A DNA stretch of 7,248 nucleotides from an uncultured Klebsiella sp. (GTDB lineage: Bacteria > Pseudomonadota > Gammaproteobacteria > Enterobacterales > Enterobacteriaceae): contig CABUCP010000158.1 of NCBI GenBank assembly GCA_902490055.1, positions 1 to 7,248 on the forward strand. Reading direction: 5' to 3'. The position numbers and the translations under genes were made by a program. Of this stretch, positions 5,852 through 7,248 are shown piece by piece (position 1 is the stretch's first letter; each line of letters begins with the position of its first letter). The notes beneath the pieces were generated by a model. The model was not told the DNA's origin. It saw only the letters and a program-made list of their open reading frames with translations, and made no database searches.

Positions 5852-7243
5852 TTAGAATCTGAATTTTTGTTCAATTTGCTCAAGGGTTAATCCGCGGGTT
5901 TCCGGCAGATATTTCACCAACAGCATCAACATGATCAGGTTGGTGCCAGCAAAGACGCCGAAGGTCATGCCGCCGCCGTAGTGGTTAAGTAAAATCGGGA
6001 ATACCGACTGGATGATGAAGTCGAAGATCCACAGGCCGAAGACCGCAAATCCCATCCCCAGGCCGCGCATCCGTAGCGGATAAATTTCGGCCAGCATCAG
6101 CCAGAAGACCGGCGCTATCCAGCCCTGCATAAAAATCAGGAACACCAGCATTAAGCCAAGGATGATGTAGCTGGCGCCGGCAAAGTTCGCGTGCAGGCTG
6201 CTGACGCCTTCAATCGTTTCAAGGTGAAAAAAGAACTTAAACGAGAGGCCGATCGATACCAGGCTGAGAGTGACGCCAATCTGCCCGGTAAAGAACATTT
6301 TGCGCCGGGAATGTTTACCGATTAACAGCATGCCCAGCAGTGTCGCCAATATCGAGACCACGCCGTTGGCGACCGCGCCGGTTACCGCAGCGGCATCGCC
6401 AAGGCCGGTCGCCTTCAGCACCGTCGGCGCGTAGTACATGATGGTATTAACCCCGGTGACGCGGGTCGCCAGAACGATCATCAGGCCAATCAATATCAAT
6501 TGAAGAACCCATTTCTTTTTGACCTCGTCAATGAACCTTCCGTGCACCGCACCGGCCTGATTTACCCGCTCGATATCGCGGATTTCCGCTGCCACCTCCT
6601 GCGGATGACGCAGCGTTTTCAATACTTCTACCGCCTTATCGGCCCGTCCCTGGCGAATAAAGAAGCGCGGAGATTCCGGCATCATCAACATACCAATCCA
6701 CAATAGCGCCCCGGGTAGCGCCGGGATCGCCAACATCAGCCGCCAATTGTGCGACATATCGGGATAGAAGTTCACAATTGCGGCATTGACCGAATAAGCC
6801 AGAAATTGACCGGTGACGATCATCAACTCATTCACCGTCACCAGCCGTTCACGCTGCGAGGGCCGCGCCAGCTCAGAAATATAGATTGGAACCGTTACGG
6901 AGGCGCAGCCCACCGCCAGCCCGAGAATAAAGCGCGCGATAATCATCGACGACATATCCCAGGCGCAAGCGGTACCCAGCGCGCCGAAGATAAAGATAAT
7001 CGCCACCCAAAGGATATTTTTCCGCCGTCCCTGACGGTCAGAGAGCCAGCCGCCCGCCACCGACCCGATAGCAGCGCCAAACAGTAAAAACGAGGTCACC
7101 AGCCCTTCCTGCAGCGGGCTAAGGTCGAGATCGTTTTTCATAAAGATCAGCGCGCCGGAAATCACGCCGGTGTCATAACCAAAGCACAGCCCGCCAATGG
7201 TGGAAACCAAGGTTATGAGCCTGATGCGTTTGTCACTTGCCAA
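5852..7243 (-). CDS. MFS sugar porter, IolT-like inositol/sugar:H+ symporter (5' end uncertain)
   Basis: This is an inner-membrane permease of about 463 residues in the sugar-porter family, strongly like B. subtilis IolT. Motifs in order: GGLCFGYDTGVISGA (17-31) in helix 1, GGWLSDRQGRRK (64-75) after helix 2, the IolT-like NELMIVTGQFLAY in helix 5, PESPRF before the central loop, WLMLAEIYPLRMRGLGMG in helix 10 and the ensuing loop, and PETRGLTLEQIE near the C-terminus. Hydrophobicity fits 12 helices. The helix 7 motif usually written QQxxGxNxxxYY is TRVTGVNTIMYY (260-271), so both glutamines that contact sugar in relatives such as XylE are replaced. The first possible start inside the window is TTG at 7243. 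The frame stays open to the window edge, so an ATG further upstream may be the true start. It heads the operon as far as visible. Inositol is the likeliest substrate by family and by the adjacent IolG-type gene. Confidence 0.93.
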   Translation of the reverse strand: MASDKRIRLITLVSTIGGLCFGYDTGVISGALIFMKNDLDLSPLQEGLVTSFLLFGAAIGSVAGGWLSDRQGRRKNILWVAIIFIFGALGTACAWDMSSMIIARFILGLAVGCASVTVPIYISELARPSQRERLVTVNELMIVTGQFLAYSVNAAIVNFYPDMSHNWRLMLAIPALPGALLWIGMLMMPESPRFFIRQGRADKAVEVLKTLRHPQEVAAEIRDIERVNQAGAVHGRFIDEVKKKWVLQLILIGLMIVLATRVTGVNTIMYYAPTVLKATGLGDAAAVTGAVANGVVSILATLLGMLLIGKHSRRKMFFTGQIGVTLSLVSIGLSFKFFFHLETIEGVSSLHANFAGASYIILGLMLVFLIFMQGWIAPVFWLMLAEIYPLRMRGLGMGFAVFGLWIFDFIIQSVFPILLNHYGGGMTFGVFAGTNLIMLMLLVKYLPETRGLTLEQIEQKFRF

Positions 7244-7248
7244 CTTTC

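Overview
The window looks like chromosomal DNA from a gamma-proteobacterium of the Enterobacterales, probably Klebsiella- or Enterobacter-like. The evidence is GC-rich coding sequence, strong AGGA/GGAGG ribosome sites, tight gene packing, and a sugar cluster combining a LacI-type regulator with a PTS component. No rRNA, tRNA, insertion sequence, CRISPR array or phage gene was seen. The assignment to genus is inference.

Layout. Positions 1-200 are an AT-rich leader with no convincing gene. Two genes on the + strand follow: an MHS-family H+-coupled metabolite transporter (201-1523) and a lipoate-protein ligase/octanoyltransferase-fold enzyme (1547-2287). They are 23 bases apart and look co-transcribed. 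Everything else is on the - strand. Read in its own direction, this is an IolT-like sugar-porter (7243-5852, possibly starting outside the window), an IolG-type inositol 2-dehydrogenase (5830-4820), a free-standing PTS EIIA domain (4794-4363) and a TIM-barrel sugar isomerase/epimerase (4349-3408). The gaps are 21, 25 and 13 bases, then an intrinsic terminator (3399-3364). A LacI-family regulator (3292-2291) with its own likely promoter follows the terminator. Its stop codon lies 3 bases from the stop of the convergent ligase gene.

How the genes work together. The - strand cluster reads as uptake of an inositol or related cyclitol/sugar by proton symport, NAD-dependent oxidation at one hydroxyl to a keto-sugar, and isomerisation or epimerisation of that product, under LacI-type control. 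The rest of the classical inositol route (IolE, IolD, IolB, IolC, IolJ, IolA) is not visible, so the product must feed enzymes elsewhere or the substrate is not myo-inositol. The least expected member is the lone EIIA: there is no EIIB or EIIC and the neighbouring permease is not a PTS permease, so a regulatory role is plausible. The permease also lacks the Gln-Gln pair that normally contacts sugar in this family. On the other strand, the transporter plus an accessory lipoyl-type transferase suggests a small uptake-and-attachment or cofactor module of unknown substrate.
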